Shown: positions 24,639 to 36,369 of the stretch, in pieces
Position numbering within the stretch: position 1 is the first letter of the stretch
How the letters are laid out: every line of letters begins with the position of its first letter
NCBI GenBank assembly: GCA_964035545.1
Contig: OZ037772.1
Span: forward strand, 10,493,318 to 10,557,317
Origin: Bugula neritina
Lineage: Eukaryota; Bryozoa; Gymnolaemata; Cheilostomatida; Bugulidae
Reading direction: 5' to 3'
Length of the DNA stretch: 64,000 nt
The notes under the pieces: generated by a model
The model's input: only the letters and a program-made list of their open reading frames with translations
Told to the model about the DNA's origin: nothing
Database searches by the model: none
Made by a program: the position numbers and the translations under genes

Positions 24639-27365
24639 TTTCAGTTCTGTTTTCTATGCCTTATAATTTTTTATTTCATAAATACTGCTACTAAATATAG
24701 TTTCATTAATTTTTACCATTATAATTTGGCAACTGGTAATTACATACTACACGGTCTTTGGTAATTGAATTTATATAACTTTAAACTAACTCAAATTAAC
24801 TTTATAGAATTTTTCATCAAATTGAAAAGAATTTTCATTCTTATATACATATATATAATGTTCTGCAATAATGTGGAAACCAATGTATTATGTTCATGAC
24901 TATATTACGTGGGTTCAAGAAGTTCACACAACGATGAGTTGTATACACCAAATTAGATGTTAGTATTTGCTACATTATATATACTCTTAGATGAGCTAAA
25001 AGTCTAACACTAATATATTTTGATTTCATAAATTGTTATTTAATTTTCTCTTCACAGTTATAGAGGCACTGTTAGCAAAATAATTATAAATAATTGTGTC
25101 AATTAAGTTTGTTTTTTTTCACGGTCACAATCATCAAAATAAATTTAATTTGTAATTATTGCTTAATAAAAACGTTCTCATCTACTAATTAGTTTCAGCA
25201 TGATTAAAATAAACTTTTATATTTGTTATTATACTAAAAGATTGCCTTTTTCTTACTATGAAAAGCTTTAGTTCAATTCTTTATTTAAACAAAACCAGGA
25301 AATGAGCAGAGACTTATTAAAACAGCTATACTTTGACAGTTTGATATTTTTCTGTAATCAGCAAATCAGTGGTTATATACTTGTCCAAATTAACTAAGAT
25401 GTCTTCAGACAGGTCATGTATATGTTGACAGAATTTGGGCATGTGCTTGTATTTGCTTGTTGATGACTGGTTTGTAACAACTTCATATCAGAACGCAGCA
25501 GCGTCACACACCATGACCATGGTTGTCATTGCTACAAATCATGGAGCATCTATATAACATATATAACCATCAATTCTTATAAATGCATCAGCTTTGTTTA
25601 GGTTGAATTGTGTTAAGTTATATTATGTCCTATACTACAGTTTACTTAAACATCCAAAATATCTACCAGTAATATTAATTGCAAATTTAGCGTAGGTGGG
25701 CTACATGCATGTATGGCTCCCTACATGAGAGCTTCAAACTCCATGTAGGCTTCAACCATAAATAGCAAGGAAACCAGCTAAAAATAATCAGCATGTTTGG
25801 AAGGCATTTCCATGAAACATTAGTATTACGGGCATGTGAGCAGTTAACACCAATGGTGTGTATTTGGTATAAGGCAACTTATAGCTATATTTTTATTTGA
25901 TGGCTAGGGAAAATTCTGAAAAGTTGTGAGGGGATAATTCACTAAAGTTTGAATAGCTGTACAATATATTTAGTAAGATGAAAATATGCTTGTTGCATTA
26001 GGCGCAAACCAAAGGATTTTTATCCTTCATGTAGATTGCAGATCACAAATTAATATAAATGTTGAATTTACAGATTATCTGCTCGCAGCAAATAAGATTT
26101 TGTGTAAATGAATATATGGTCAATTTTTAAGCATGTGTACTGTAACCTATATTATGTCATTTAGTCAAAAAGATTTCTTTTATAACCATTGCCATGAGCT
26201 TCATTCTAGAAAGACAATAAAAGCTAGCAAAACTTCTTGATACTTTTGCCCTGATCTAGTTTGATGTAAGTTTGTGTATGAAAGAAATTGCTTGAAATAG
26301 TGAAAAATTTGGGAGATCACTGAGTGCAGTAGCTGAAGGAGAGAATTCTTGAGTAAAGGCTTGTGGATTTGGAAGGCAGGAAAATGATGCAGACAGACAC
26401 TGCACTAGTGACCCCTAACTTTGCGCTGCATCAATATTAATCCCTTGCGAGGTCAACTCTCAAAGTATGTTGGTTGTCATGCAGCAGCCAATCATCACTC
26501 TCAGCTTAAGTCTGGTCAAGCGGGTTTGGCCTTAAGCCAATCCGTTCATTTATTATCCCAATCAGTTTTCATAGAAATTATCTAAAATAAGCTGAATGGC
26601 TTCCTACTATAGACAGGTAGAGTAAGATCGTAATACCATTAGAGGTTTTAGAAGTGTTACTAAATTGAAACTAGTTATATAGTACTACCAATATGTGTGT
26701 TAAAATACTACGAATTATATGCTCTCCAATGATTGGCAAAGTGACTTATGGCACCAGTGTTTTACAGTGATAGCCATGGCATACTCAAGCTTATCTTTTT
26801 TTTATTAATCTAATGCAAAATCATTAGCATTGTACAAATGAAGCTAGGACAATAAAATATGGACTGGCATGGTAAGTCTAAGTAACAAAATGTTGTATCA
26901 TATGTAAGAGAAAACAGCTGGGAAAGTTTGAACTGGCAGAGACACATAAAACATGATATGCTATATGTTATAATATTACAACTTGGGTGTTTTAATGGCT
27001 ACATATAGTCAGATAGATGTAATGCTAAAGAAAACAGCTATAAGATCAGATTAATTATCTTCTAATTATTTTCTTAATTGCCAAAATATAGCCAACTACA
27101 ATAGTATACCACTGGAATTCATCAGCAATAGAATGGCCATATACACTAATATCACAACATAGAGTGAGCAACCAGTCAAGATAACAAAATATCATTTGTC
27201 TGGCAGAATTACAAGCTATATATTCATGATTGGCTCCTATCTCTTTATACATTAATGTGAGTGCAGCATTGAAGAAAGAAAAATTGTTGATACGCAGCAC
27301 AAAGTTTGAGGTCATTGAGTGCAGTGGTCATCTATAAGCAGAGGCTTCACTCAACTTCTTCCTTA
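24639..27365. other. Intergenic, nothing recognised
   Basis: The 3' flank of the zinc-finger gene and AT-rich sequence without a supportable exon or known repeat end. The open frame at 27055-27315 on the minus strand has no start context or motif and is not called. Confidence 0.5.
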
Positions 27366-29128
27366 CTGCACCTACGCCCCCTCTCTATATAGCAGTCTGC
27401 ACCTACTCCCCTCTATATAGCAGTCTGCACCTACCCCCTCTCTATATATAGCTGACTGCACCTACCCCCTCTCTATATAGCTGACTGCACCTACCCCTCT
27501 CTATATATAGCTGACTGCACCTACCCCCTCTCTATATATAGCTGACTGCACCTACCCCCCTCTCTCTATATAGCTGACTGCACCTACCCCCTCTCTATAT
27601 AGCTGACTGCACCTACCCCCTCTCTATATATAGCTGACTGCACCTACCCCCTCTCTATATATAGCTGACTGCACCTACCCCCTCTCTATATAGCTGACTG
27701 CACCTACCCCCCTCTCTATATAGCTGACTGCACCTACCCCCCTCTCTATATAGCTGACTGCACCTACTCCCCCTCTATATAGCTGACTGCACCTACCCCC
27801 TCTCTATATAGCTGACTGCACCCCCCTCTCTATAAAGCTGACTGCACCTACCCCCTCTCTATATAGCCGACTGCACCTACCCCCTCTCTATATATATATA
27901 GCTGACTGCACCTACCCCTCTCTCTATATATAGCTGACTGCACCTACCCCCTCTCTATATAGCTGACTGCACCCACCCCCCTTTCTATATAGCTGACTGC
28001 ACCCACCCCCCTCTCTATATAGCTGACTGCACCTACCCCCTCTCTATATATAGCTGACTGCACCTACCCCCCTCTCTATATAGCTGACTGCACCCACCCC
28101 CCTCTCTATATAACTGACTGCACCTACCCCCTCTCTATATAGCTGACTGCACCTACCCCCCTCTCTATATAGCTGACTGCACCTACCCCCCTCTCTATAT
28201 AGCTGACTGCACCTACCCCCTCTCTATATAGCTGACTGCACCTACCCCTCTCTATATAGCTGACTGCACCTACCCCCTCTCTATATAGCTCACTGCACCT
28301 ACCCCTCTCTATATAGCTGACTGCACCTACCCCCCCTCTATATAACTGACTGCACCTACCCCCTCTCTATATAGCTCACTGCACCTACCCCTCTCTATAT
28401 AGCTGACTGCACCTACCCCCCCTCTATATAACTGACTGCACCTACCCCCTCTCTATATAGCTGACTGCACCTACCCCCCTCTCTATATAGCTGACTGCAC
28501 CTACCCCCCCTCTCTATATAGCTGACTGCACCTACCCCCTCTCTATATAGCTGACTGCACCTACCCCCCCCCTCTATATAGCTGACTGCACCTACCCCCT
28601 CTCTATATAGCTGACTGCACCTACCCCCTCTCTCTATATAGCAGTATGCACCTACCCCCTCTCTATATAGCTGACTGCACCTACCCCTCTCTATATAGCT
28701 GACTGCACCTACCCCCCTCTATATAACTGACTGCACCTACCCCTCTCTATATATAGCTGACTGCACCTACCCCCCTCTCTATATAGCTGACTGCACCTAC
28801 CCCCTCTCTATATAGCTGACTGCACCTACCCCCCTCTCTATATAGCTGACTGCACCTACCCCCCTCTCTATATATAGCTGACTGCACCTACCCCCCTCTC
28901 TATATAGCTGACTGCACCCCCCTCTCTATATAGCTGACTGCACCTACCCCCCTCTATATATAGCTGACTGCACCTACCCCCCTCTCTCTATATAGCTGAC
29001 TGCACCTATACCCCTCTCTCTATATAGCTGACTGCACCTACCCCCCTCTCTATATAGCTGACTGCACCTACCCCCCTTTCTCTATATAGCTGACTGCACC
29101 TACCCCCCTTTCTCTATATAACAGTCTC
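27366..29128. repeat. Minisatellite, unit about 29 bp, roughly 60 copies
   Basis: A head-to-tail array with unit CTGACTGCACCTA followed by CCCCCTCTCTATATAG. Units differ mainly in the length of the C run (four to eight) and in the number of TA or TC steps. A few carry CTCACTGCACC or CAGTCTGCACC variants. The plus strand is strongly pyrimidine-rich between ATATAG boxes. It has no coding capacity and stands alone between two gene-poor stretches. Confidence 0.95.
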
Positions 29129-29257
29129 AAACACTGTAAATCTTTGAACCCTCAATTGCATATAATGTAGTATAATATTTAGTTATATATAGTTGTTTGG
29201 GAAAAGCTGCTTATAGCATATTGTTATATGGTGTGCTTGCTTTACTTTTAATAAAAA

Positions 29258-29465
29258 CTCACACAAGGTTATAGTCGCTATTCCTGTGAGAAACCCTTGA
29301 TAGAAAGGGTTTTTGTTAAAGCCCGCTAAGGACTTATTCAGATGGGACCCAGGAGCAATTGTGACTAGATGCTCTTCCTAACATCACCAATAGCCTTTGT
29401 CAGGGTTAGAACCCATGACCTCTTGTTTACTAGGCAATTGCTCTAACCCCTAGACCACTGCTGCA
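29258..29465 (-). repeat. tRNA-derived SINE, family A, copy 1
   Basis: Read on the minus strand, it begins with a tRNA-like head: GTGGTCTAGGGGTTAGAGCA (A box) and GGGTTCTAACCC (B box). A unique body follows, including AGCATCTAGTCACAATTGCTC, and it ends near AGCGACTATAACCTTGTGTGA. Copies at 34738-34957 and 53995-54209 share the full length and the same orientation. The B box here has decayed slightly. Confidence 0.8.
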
Positions 29466-31750
29466 TTACTTTTAATGTTGTTGACAAAATTTTGTCAACA
29501 CAGCTACAAAACCACACCCTAATTGATTTTGACAGCTATTGATTTGCTGCTGTATATTACTATGGTATATAACCAAAATAAAGGAAATAGTCTTACACCA
29601 GTACCACTTTCACAATAAAGGAGTAAACCAGTAATTATAGCCATTCCCTTATTTGCGCCATATGAAAGCTCCTAAAATGTTGAGTTGAAGTAAAATATTA
29701 AAATATACCAATAATTACTAATTGGTGGCTGTAAAAACATTCTGAATGGTAAATGGTGAATGGTAAACTGGGTATCTATATCTGTTATTTTTAATTACTA
29801 TTCCACAGTCTGATATGAAATTGTGATTCCTGCTAAAAGGCAGACATATGTTTAAGTAGATCAAACTTAATTCCCAAGGTCAATTATACTTGCTTTTAAC
29901 ATTTCAGTTACCCATATATTGAATATTTTCTAGCTTTTGATTTGATATAAAATGGCCATAAATATCTGTAAACAAATTAAGCATCAATGTTTCATATTGA
30001 TGACCTTTGTTACAAACTACCCCTCTCTGTGAGAAAAGACTGGATCAGACAATACCAATTGTTGCCTGAGCAGGTGAAAAATCACTCTCCTACTCCAATT
30101 TTAAATTCCATGGAAGCAGAAAGGGTGATAGCCAAAATGAGTTCAGCTGCTTTAATATTGTAAACCAACTCAACTGCCATTCACAGAAACCACAGAATCT
30201 TGTTTTGCTGATCTTTACACTAAGAAATAATAATCTTGTCATATTTCTGAAAATCAGTGACATTGGGTCCATGAACTTTGAACTTTATAATGCTATATAC
30301 AGTTTTACCTATTTTTATCTCATCCAGCTTTATATAATTGTTTACTGGACTTTTATGTGTTGTATGTCTGTCCATTAGCTCTGTCAAATGAGTTATAATC
30401 ACAAATAGTATTAAACTATAATATTTCTTTTTATCAAAGCTTTATAGCAACTTTTCCTTCACTTGTGCTATCAATTTCACCTTTGCGGTTAAGATAGTTT
30501 ATGTAAAAAACACTGGCATATCTGTTAGAATACTCATATACTTGACTATAGTTCTTACTAATACTTGGCCGATATCCAAATCTAAGAACTTACAGTTTAG
30601 TTCAGGGCAGCTAGAAGTGGCTAGTGCAAAATGTCAAGTGAAGAATTATAACAAAGCTAGTAATACTTACATTCAACACATTGTATTGGTGGTTGGATAG
30701 CAATTCTATGAAAACACATTCACACTTATGGCTGACCAGATCTATATTATATACTGCATTTCTATTTCTCTACATTATCCATATGTGGTTGCAAATTGCA
30801 TGAACTTATGGCTGTGGTTTAGTAAATATCTAATGAAAGATTTATTCTCTAACCCTCCTATTTACACTTATCGTATCCGTACGCTTTAACAGCAAATATC
30901 AGCCATTTTTACAAATTTCTGAGCTTCCTGTACTGTGTTGCGGTACGGTAGAATCAAGCACTGCTTGATTCAAATAAGTTGCTGGGACTCCTATTGGACA
31001 GAAAAACTTTTTCATTAATTTATTGGATATAATTGTTCAAGGAAGTTTCATAGATCATCGTACCTAATAGCGGACTTTGAAAACTTCAGCCAATACACAT
31101 TAAAAATGGCTAATACTTGCTGTTACGGCATACAGGATAAGGTAAGTGTGAATAGGGGGTTAATGTGAAGCTTGGAAACGTAGTGATAGATCAATCGCAA
31201 ACAATATAGGTACTCTGAAAGAACATGCATAGATGATTTCATAATGGCCGCAACTCATAATGCTAACATTAGTGGTCAACATTGTTGTTTATTTAATGAA
31301 TGGTATTGTGAACTCAAGCCTAAAGCTGTCTTGTTAGTTACATAAAGAGTATTTGTTTATGAATGCCAGAGCAGCACTTGAAGAACAATGGCTGACCACA
31401 GCAAGTAAGCTGTTGCCTTTCAGACATTGCGAAATGTAAACAGCAGCGTTTACTGATTGCTATTTCGTAATACATCCATCACTACGGTATTTTTGTTTGG
31501 TCCAGTGCTTTTGTTCTTTATGCTTTTCTTCTATAGTTTCTAAATTCATTACTTAGGAATCAATTACAAAAGTCAGTGTTATTTAAACGCACAGAAAGTT
31601 GTTTTAAAACAACATAATATGCATATGCAGATCTTTTTCTCTAGCCTTTGTACCACTGAATAAATATAATTTGGCCCACTCCCCATTTATATTGATTGAA
31701 ATAGCTGCTTATATACGTTTACAGATGACACCTTGCTCTCTTCAATGGTC
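29466..31750. other. Intergenic, nothing recognised
   Basis: AT-rich, without a gene I can support. Two overlapping minus-strand frames of 60 codons (30090-30402) have no motif and no splice context. Confidence 0.5.
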
Positions 31751-31906
31751 ACCTTCTTTCGGTGACTGTTGTTAGGAGTTAGAAAAGATGGCTTGCAGCA
31801 TGAGATTTGGTAGAAAACTCGGTACCCCAAATGAGAAAAGTCTTCCTTGTGGTGATTTACTAATAGCTTTATCTACGCCAAAGCTTTCTATTCTTGAAAC
31901 ATTGCT

Positions 31907-32095
31907 TCATGAATTGCCACAAACTATCTTTATATGAACTTTAATTATCTTCAAATTTGCAGTGACACTCAAAAGGTTAGAAACTGTTGAGGCTTTCGAA
32001 ATATCACTGTGGAATGGAGTAATGTATCGACCATGATAACTAGGCTGCACTAAAACGTTAGCCTGAACAAAGAGCATGTAACATAATATTAGCAT
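31907..32095 (-). CDS. Possible small secreted peptide (62 aa)
   Basis: The frame opens MLILCYMLFVQANVLVQP, which resembles a signal peptide of about 15 residues, and runs to a TGA. The mature part has no cysteine pair or cleavage ladder that I recognise. There is no paralogue in the window and no clear splice pattern. The base composition is slightly less AT-rich than its surroundings. It may be a real small gene, a first exon, or chance. Confidence 0.2.
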   Translation of the reverse strand: MLILCYMLFVQANVLVQPSYHGRYITPFHSDISKASTVSNLLSVTANLKIIKVHIKIVCGNS

Positions 32096-32340
32096 TACTC
32101 TAACAGTAGTCTTATACACTCCATCTTATGAAACTATTATCTTATACTCACGTCTACATCCTTTACTCACTGTATTGATTAAAAATCAGTGAAGCGTAAC
32201 CACTGCAAGCCAATAGTCTAATCAGCCAATAGCGTTACTAATATCCGTTTGACCGTGAGAACACGAGTCTATTTTCAATATGGCTTACTCCGGGTAAGGT
32301 GGCCTTTGGGAGCTAATTAGACGCAGTAAAGAGTAAAGAT

Positions 32341-32374
32341 GCATAGTTTTAAGCTGGCGGATACTAAGCTATGG
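32341..32374 (+). other. Possible non-coding first exon of zinc-finger paralogue 2
   Basis: A CCAAT-containing segment (around 32210-32230) is followed by CTAAGCTATG and a good donor GTAAGTAA at 32375. The next acceptor on this strand that fits a gene is TTTGCAG at 36350, just before the coding start at 36370. Joined, the exon would hold only a short upstream frame. This is a weak call based on position. Confidence 0.2.
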
Positions 32375-34737
32375 TAAGTAACAGTAATATTATATTATAT
32401 AAGCTCATTTTGTAGTTTTAGCCTGTAGGTACACAGTTACACTAGTACAAGCTTACGAACTATATGATGGCCATATTTAATGGCATACTAATAGTAATTA
32501 CTATCAATAGTTAACATTGTAGCTTGTAAATACTTGTTATGTTAGTAGAGCTACTAGCCTACTATATGGTATTGTTACAACATTGCTGTCAAGGTGTCTA
32601 ATTTCTTGAAAACTGGCTGCTTATGGCCTAGCAAAATCAAATGATACTCCATGCTACCCTTTTCATTAACAAAGCTCTGAGCAATAAAATCTTCTCCTAT
32701 AAACTTCAGATCCAATGGTAGAGAAATTGAGAAGTGTGTTGAAAACTAGTGGTAAAAGTTTTAATTTTAGCTTGCAAAGCGTTTAGGCTTTCTATTGTAA
32801 CAAAATGGAACAATTATGACTAGATGTCATTTCTAGCATCATCAATGACCTTTACCCCCAATCAAACCAATCACTTTGTGTTTACAAAGCCAGTATTTTA
32901 ATCACTCATCATTCACATATTACTCTATGTTATACGGACCAGAAGTGTAATTCACAATGATTAATAATTAAGGTCAGCACAAATAATCAATGAGTTCAAT
33001 AATTTGTAAATCCTCACAGCGGGCAGTTGGCCTAAATTTTTTATATTATGATAAGAAGATGCAAATTAAGATCAAAACTTGCAGTATTTAAAAATGTACA
33101 ACTAAGCAAATAAACTCATTTGCTATCCTGCATCCTTATGTTTTTATCTCTAAACTTGCTAATTGCCCTAAACTTTCATCTGAAACACAAGCAGCACCTG
33201 CATCCATACAACTTATATTGAACTTCTCTATTAACATAAATCAAACTGTTGAAAATCAGCTGTCACATTTGACTTTAACCTTTGACCTTTGACAATATAA
33301 CTGAATGCTGCGTGTAGACTAACTAGTATTGAATCATATAGTGGCCGTTGTTCACCTAAAAAGTTGACTAAGTGTTATATTACACTGGTTCACCTTGGGC
33401 CTAACACTGTGTAAAAATACAACCATTGTTTTATGGCCCTTATTCAATCAATGGAGCATATTTTTATTGTGCCTGTGGCATTGTGGGCTAGCTATATGAT
33501 ATAACAATGCTTAAAACAGTATTTGTTCAAAGCTACACTAGTGTTGGTTCTAACAGTAATTAATAGTAATTGATATAGGCTGGTTTGACCAGCCCATCAA
33601 AGTGATGAAAAATTCCAGCATAATTATGATAATCTAAGGAGACTTGCCCCATGCTAGCTGCAGTATTATAGCTGCTATCAATATAGTATTATAAACTTGA
33701 GTAGCTATAACTGGCTAGTAGTATATGAATATCTCAACTAATAATCTATGAAGACAGCATAACCTTTCTTATTTCAATCCTAACATGGCCTCTGTTATGA
33801 TTAACACAATTTATTGAAAATTTTGTATCAGGTAAAAGTGAATACAGCTAAGCTTCCATTTAAACGCAACTTTAATCACAATAAAGGTAGCCTAAAGTGC
33901 ATAGCAATAAAATTGATGATAGTAGTTTAAATTCAGTCCTATTTTCAAATTGCATTGCTAAAACATATGTCTCAAAAATCAATCAAAAAGCTTTGGTATC
34001 ATTAACTGCCTAAGTGTTACAAACCTGTAATTAAACACAATGAATACACCAATTAGTTTTGTTTATCTTTAAATGGGATATACGCGTATATAGCATAATT
34101 ATAAATATAATAATATAAATCATTAAATAAGAGTTATAATAATATAATTAAATATCAGATGTTGGGTACAAGCTTGCGTGAAAGTGAAATTTTTGTTTTA
34201 CCAAACTTGTTATAGGTGACTTTGAGCGATTGATGTACAATCATCAGTCAACCTATATAGGTAACTGTATTTAGTTTATATACACAATAAATAATTTCAC
34301 ATTTTGCCTAAATTATCAAATTACAACTTATATTATGTGTTTATTTTGCCTAAAACTAATAAAGTAGCAAAATGAGAAACAAATGATATTTGTATCAGTG
34401 CTTCATTATGACCGTAATAGTATTCATATCAACTGCATGCTCTCATGCATATCTATAACGTCATCATTTTATGTGTGGTAACTATGCAAACAAGATAATG
34501 TAGACATGGGAACAATTTAGCTCGTTGTTAGTTGCAAAACAAATAATCATATCAACTGACCAATTCTTATCAGCAATCACTCCTTGCTTACCAATAAATA
34601 TTAAACAGCGGTTTAGCAGTAGCGTTGTGGTCATTGAGTATTATAATGTGAAAGATAAATTTTTGTTTGGCCACTTTGTTACTCTATGAAGCTGCTATAG
34701 CTGCTCTATCGGGTACAAAAATGAAAACATTTAAAAA

Positions 34738-34957
34738 AATCTCACGCAAGTTTATAGTCACTATCCCTGTGAGAAACCCTGATGGAAAGGGTTTTTGTTA
34801 AAGCGGGCTAAGGACTTGTTTAAATGAGGCACAAGAGCAATTATGACTGGATGCTCTTCCTAACATCACCAATGACCTCACAATTGTCGCAGCTGGAACC
34901 CATGACCTTCGTGTTTACTAGGCAAGTGCTCTAACCCCTAGACCACGGCTGCTCCCT
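34738..34957 (-). repeat. tRNA-derived SINE, family A, copy 2
   Basis: Full-length relative of 29258-29465 with the same tRNA-like head (minus strand CCGTGGTCTAGGGGTTAGAG) and the same body and tail. It differs mainly around the B box. A short diverged relative lies near 32810-32930. Confidence 0.8.
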
Positions 34958-34974
34958 AACGAAGATATTTAACT

Positions 34975-35095
34975 GTAAAATAATTGCCCCCACTGGGAGT
35001 CCAGCCACAGACCTCTGGCTCACAAGCAGGTGCGCTAAACCATTACACCAGGGGAGCGGGGGGGGGGCTGCTGGGTTAACTCAATACTAAATTAA
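34975..35095 (-). repeat. tRNA-derived SINE, family B, copy 2
   Basis: On the minus strand it reads CCCTGGTGTAATGGTTTAGC (A box), GCCAGAGGTCTGTGGCTGGA (B-box region), then CAGTGGGGGCAATTATTTT. It begins with TTGAGTTAACCCAGCAG, shared with the copy at 59118-59215. It directly abuts a family-A SINE. Confidence 0.7.
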
Positions 35096-35170
35096 CTATA
35101 GCGGCCCTATTGGATAGAAAAATGAGGAGATTTAGCCGTAGTTAAGATTTAATTGCTGATTAGGCTGCTA

Positions 35171-35519
35171 GATCAACGGTGTCTAACCTTTTCAAAGCGA
35201 GAGCCACTGAAAGGGAATATTCCATGGCGAAGACGAGGTATTGTAAAATTTTGCTTGAACTGCATGGGGGCCACAGCATTAGTATTTTTCAAATTGGGTT
35301 ATTCCAAATTTTTATGAGTTATTACACAATGAAATTACTGAAGGCTGCATGTTTTGTAGCATGTGTGTAAATAAGACATTTAAAAGTGTGTTTTTCACTC
35401 TAATTCGTGTATATACTGGGGAAAATAATTTTAGTTTTACGTCTTTGCATGAGGTCCACATAAATGTAGGCTGGGGGCCACATCCGGCCCTTGAGCTGTC
35501 TCTTGAACAGCCCTGTGCT
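35171..35519. mobile_element. Probable hAT-type MITE relic
   Basis: The left part CAACGGTGTCTAACCTTTTC and the right part GGGGGCCACATCCGGCCC match the style of hAT/Charlie-like elements. The flanks GCTAGATC and GCTAGATA could be a decayed 8-bp target duplication. The inverted repeats are poorly preserved, so the call is tentative. Confidence 0.5.
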
Positions 35520-35764
35520 AGATAATCAATAACTTCTTAACATTTCTAGGAGTATATGAGTTTAAAAACTAAACAGCAGAGTTTCAAACCAGTAAAATAA
35601 ATAACCTTTGTATTAGGGCAGCTATAAGTATAGCATGCAATAATTACTACGTATATTAATTTTACAAAACGCAAGACTCAAAACAACTGATTGGAAATCT
35701 CACCAAGTGGCAAACTAATAGAAGATGTGTTGGCACAAAGCTCATTATAAAACAAAACTGTAAA

Positions 35765-35850
35765 AACTGGCAAGTTGGGCTCGAACCCATGACTTTGTGC
35801 ATATTAGCCAAACGCTCTTACCCCAAGATCACAGCTTTTCCTTGTTTGAG
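35765..35850 (-). repeat. tRNA-like SINE head fragment
   Basis: On the minus strand it has GTGATCTTGGGGTAAGAGCG and CATGGGTTCGAGCCCAACTT, which are good A and B boxes, without the family-A body. Probably a truncated or separate tRNA-derived SINE. Confidence 0.5.
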
Positions 35851-36369
35851 CATACCGTAATGCTTTAGTAATTAAGTGAATCGAGAACAAAAGGCTGTTG
35901 TTAGATACTCCTGGTGCAAGAGTTATGACAGATGACAACGAATATATGGTTTACTATGCTTTTATGTACACTTATGAAGTTCAATAATAAATCAGTCTGG
36001 ATGTGTGTGACAATCCTTGATGCTCTTATCATATAATACTACAATATTAAATAGATAGATAAATATATAGGCATATATAAATGTTTTATTACTACATTGA
36101 TAAAATGAGTCAGGGATTTTTTAAAGAATTAATTCAAATATGCAAATATGGGTCTTTGTGCATTCAAATATGTTGAGATGTGTTGATTTCAGATTGAGTA
36201 AAGCATAAATAATATTATAGCTTTGTTGAATTAAGCTACAATATTCATTTTGCAATTTGGTTCTGATTGTTGTGCGTTACAATAATTCACTTGTGATGTT
36301 GCGTCATTCCACATTTAACGTTCTTTTGTTTTATTAACCATTGTTTGCAGAATTCAACCAAAGACATCA

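Noticed and set aside
27366-29128. Regular array that could suggest a CRISPR
   Set aside because: There are no unique spacers: units are contiguous, of variable length, and the setting is an animal genome.
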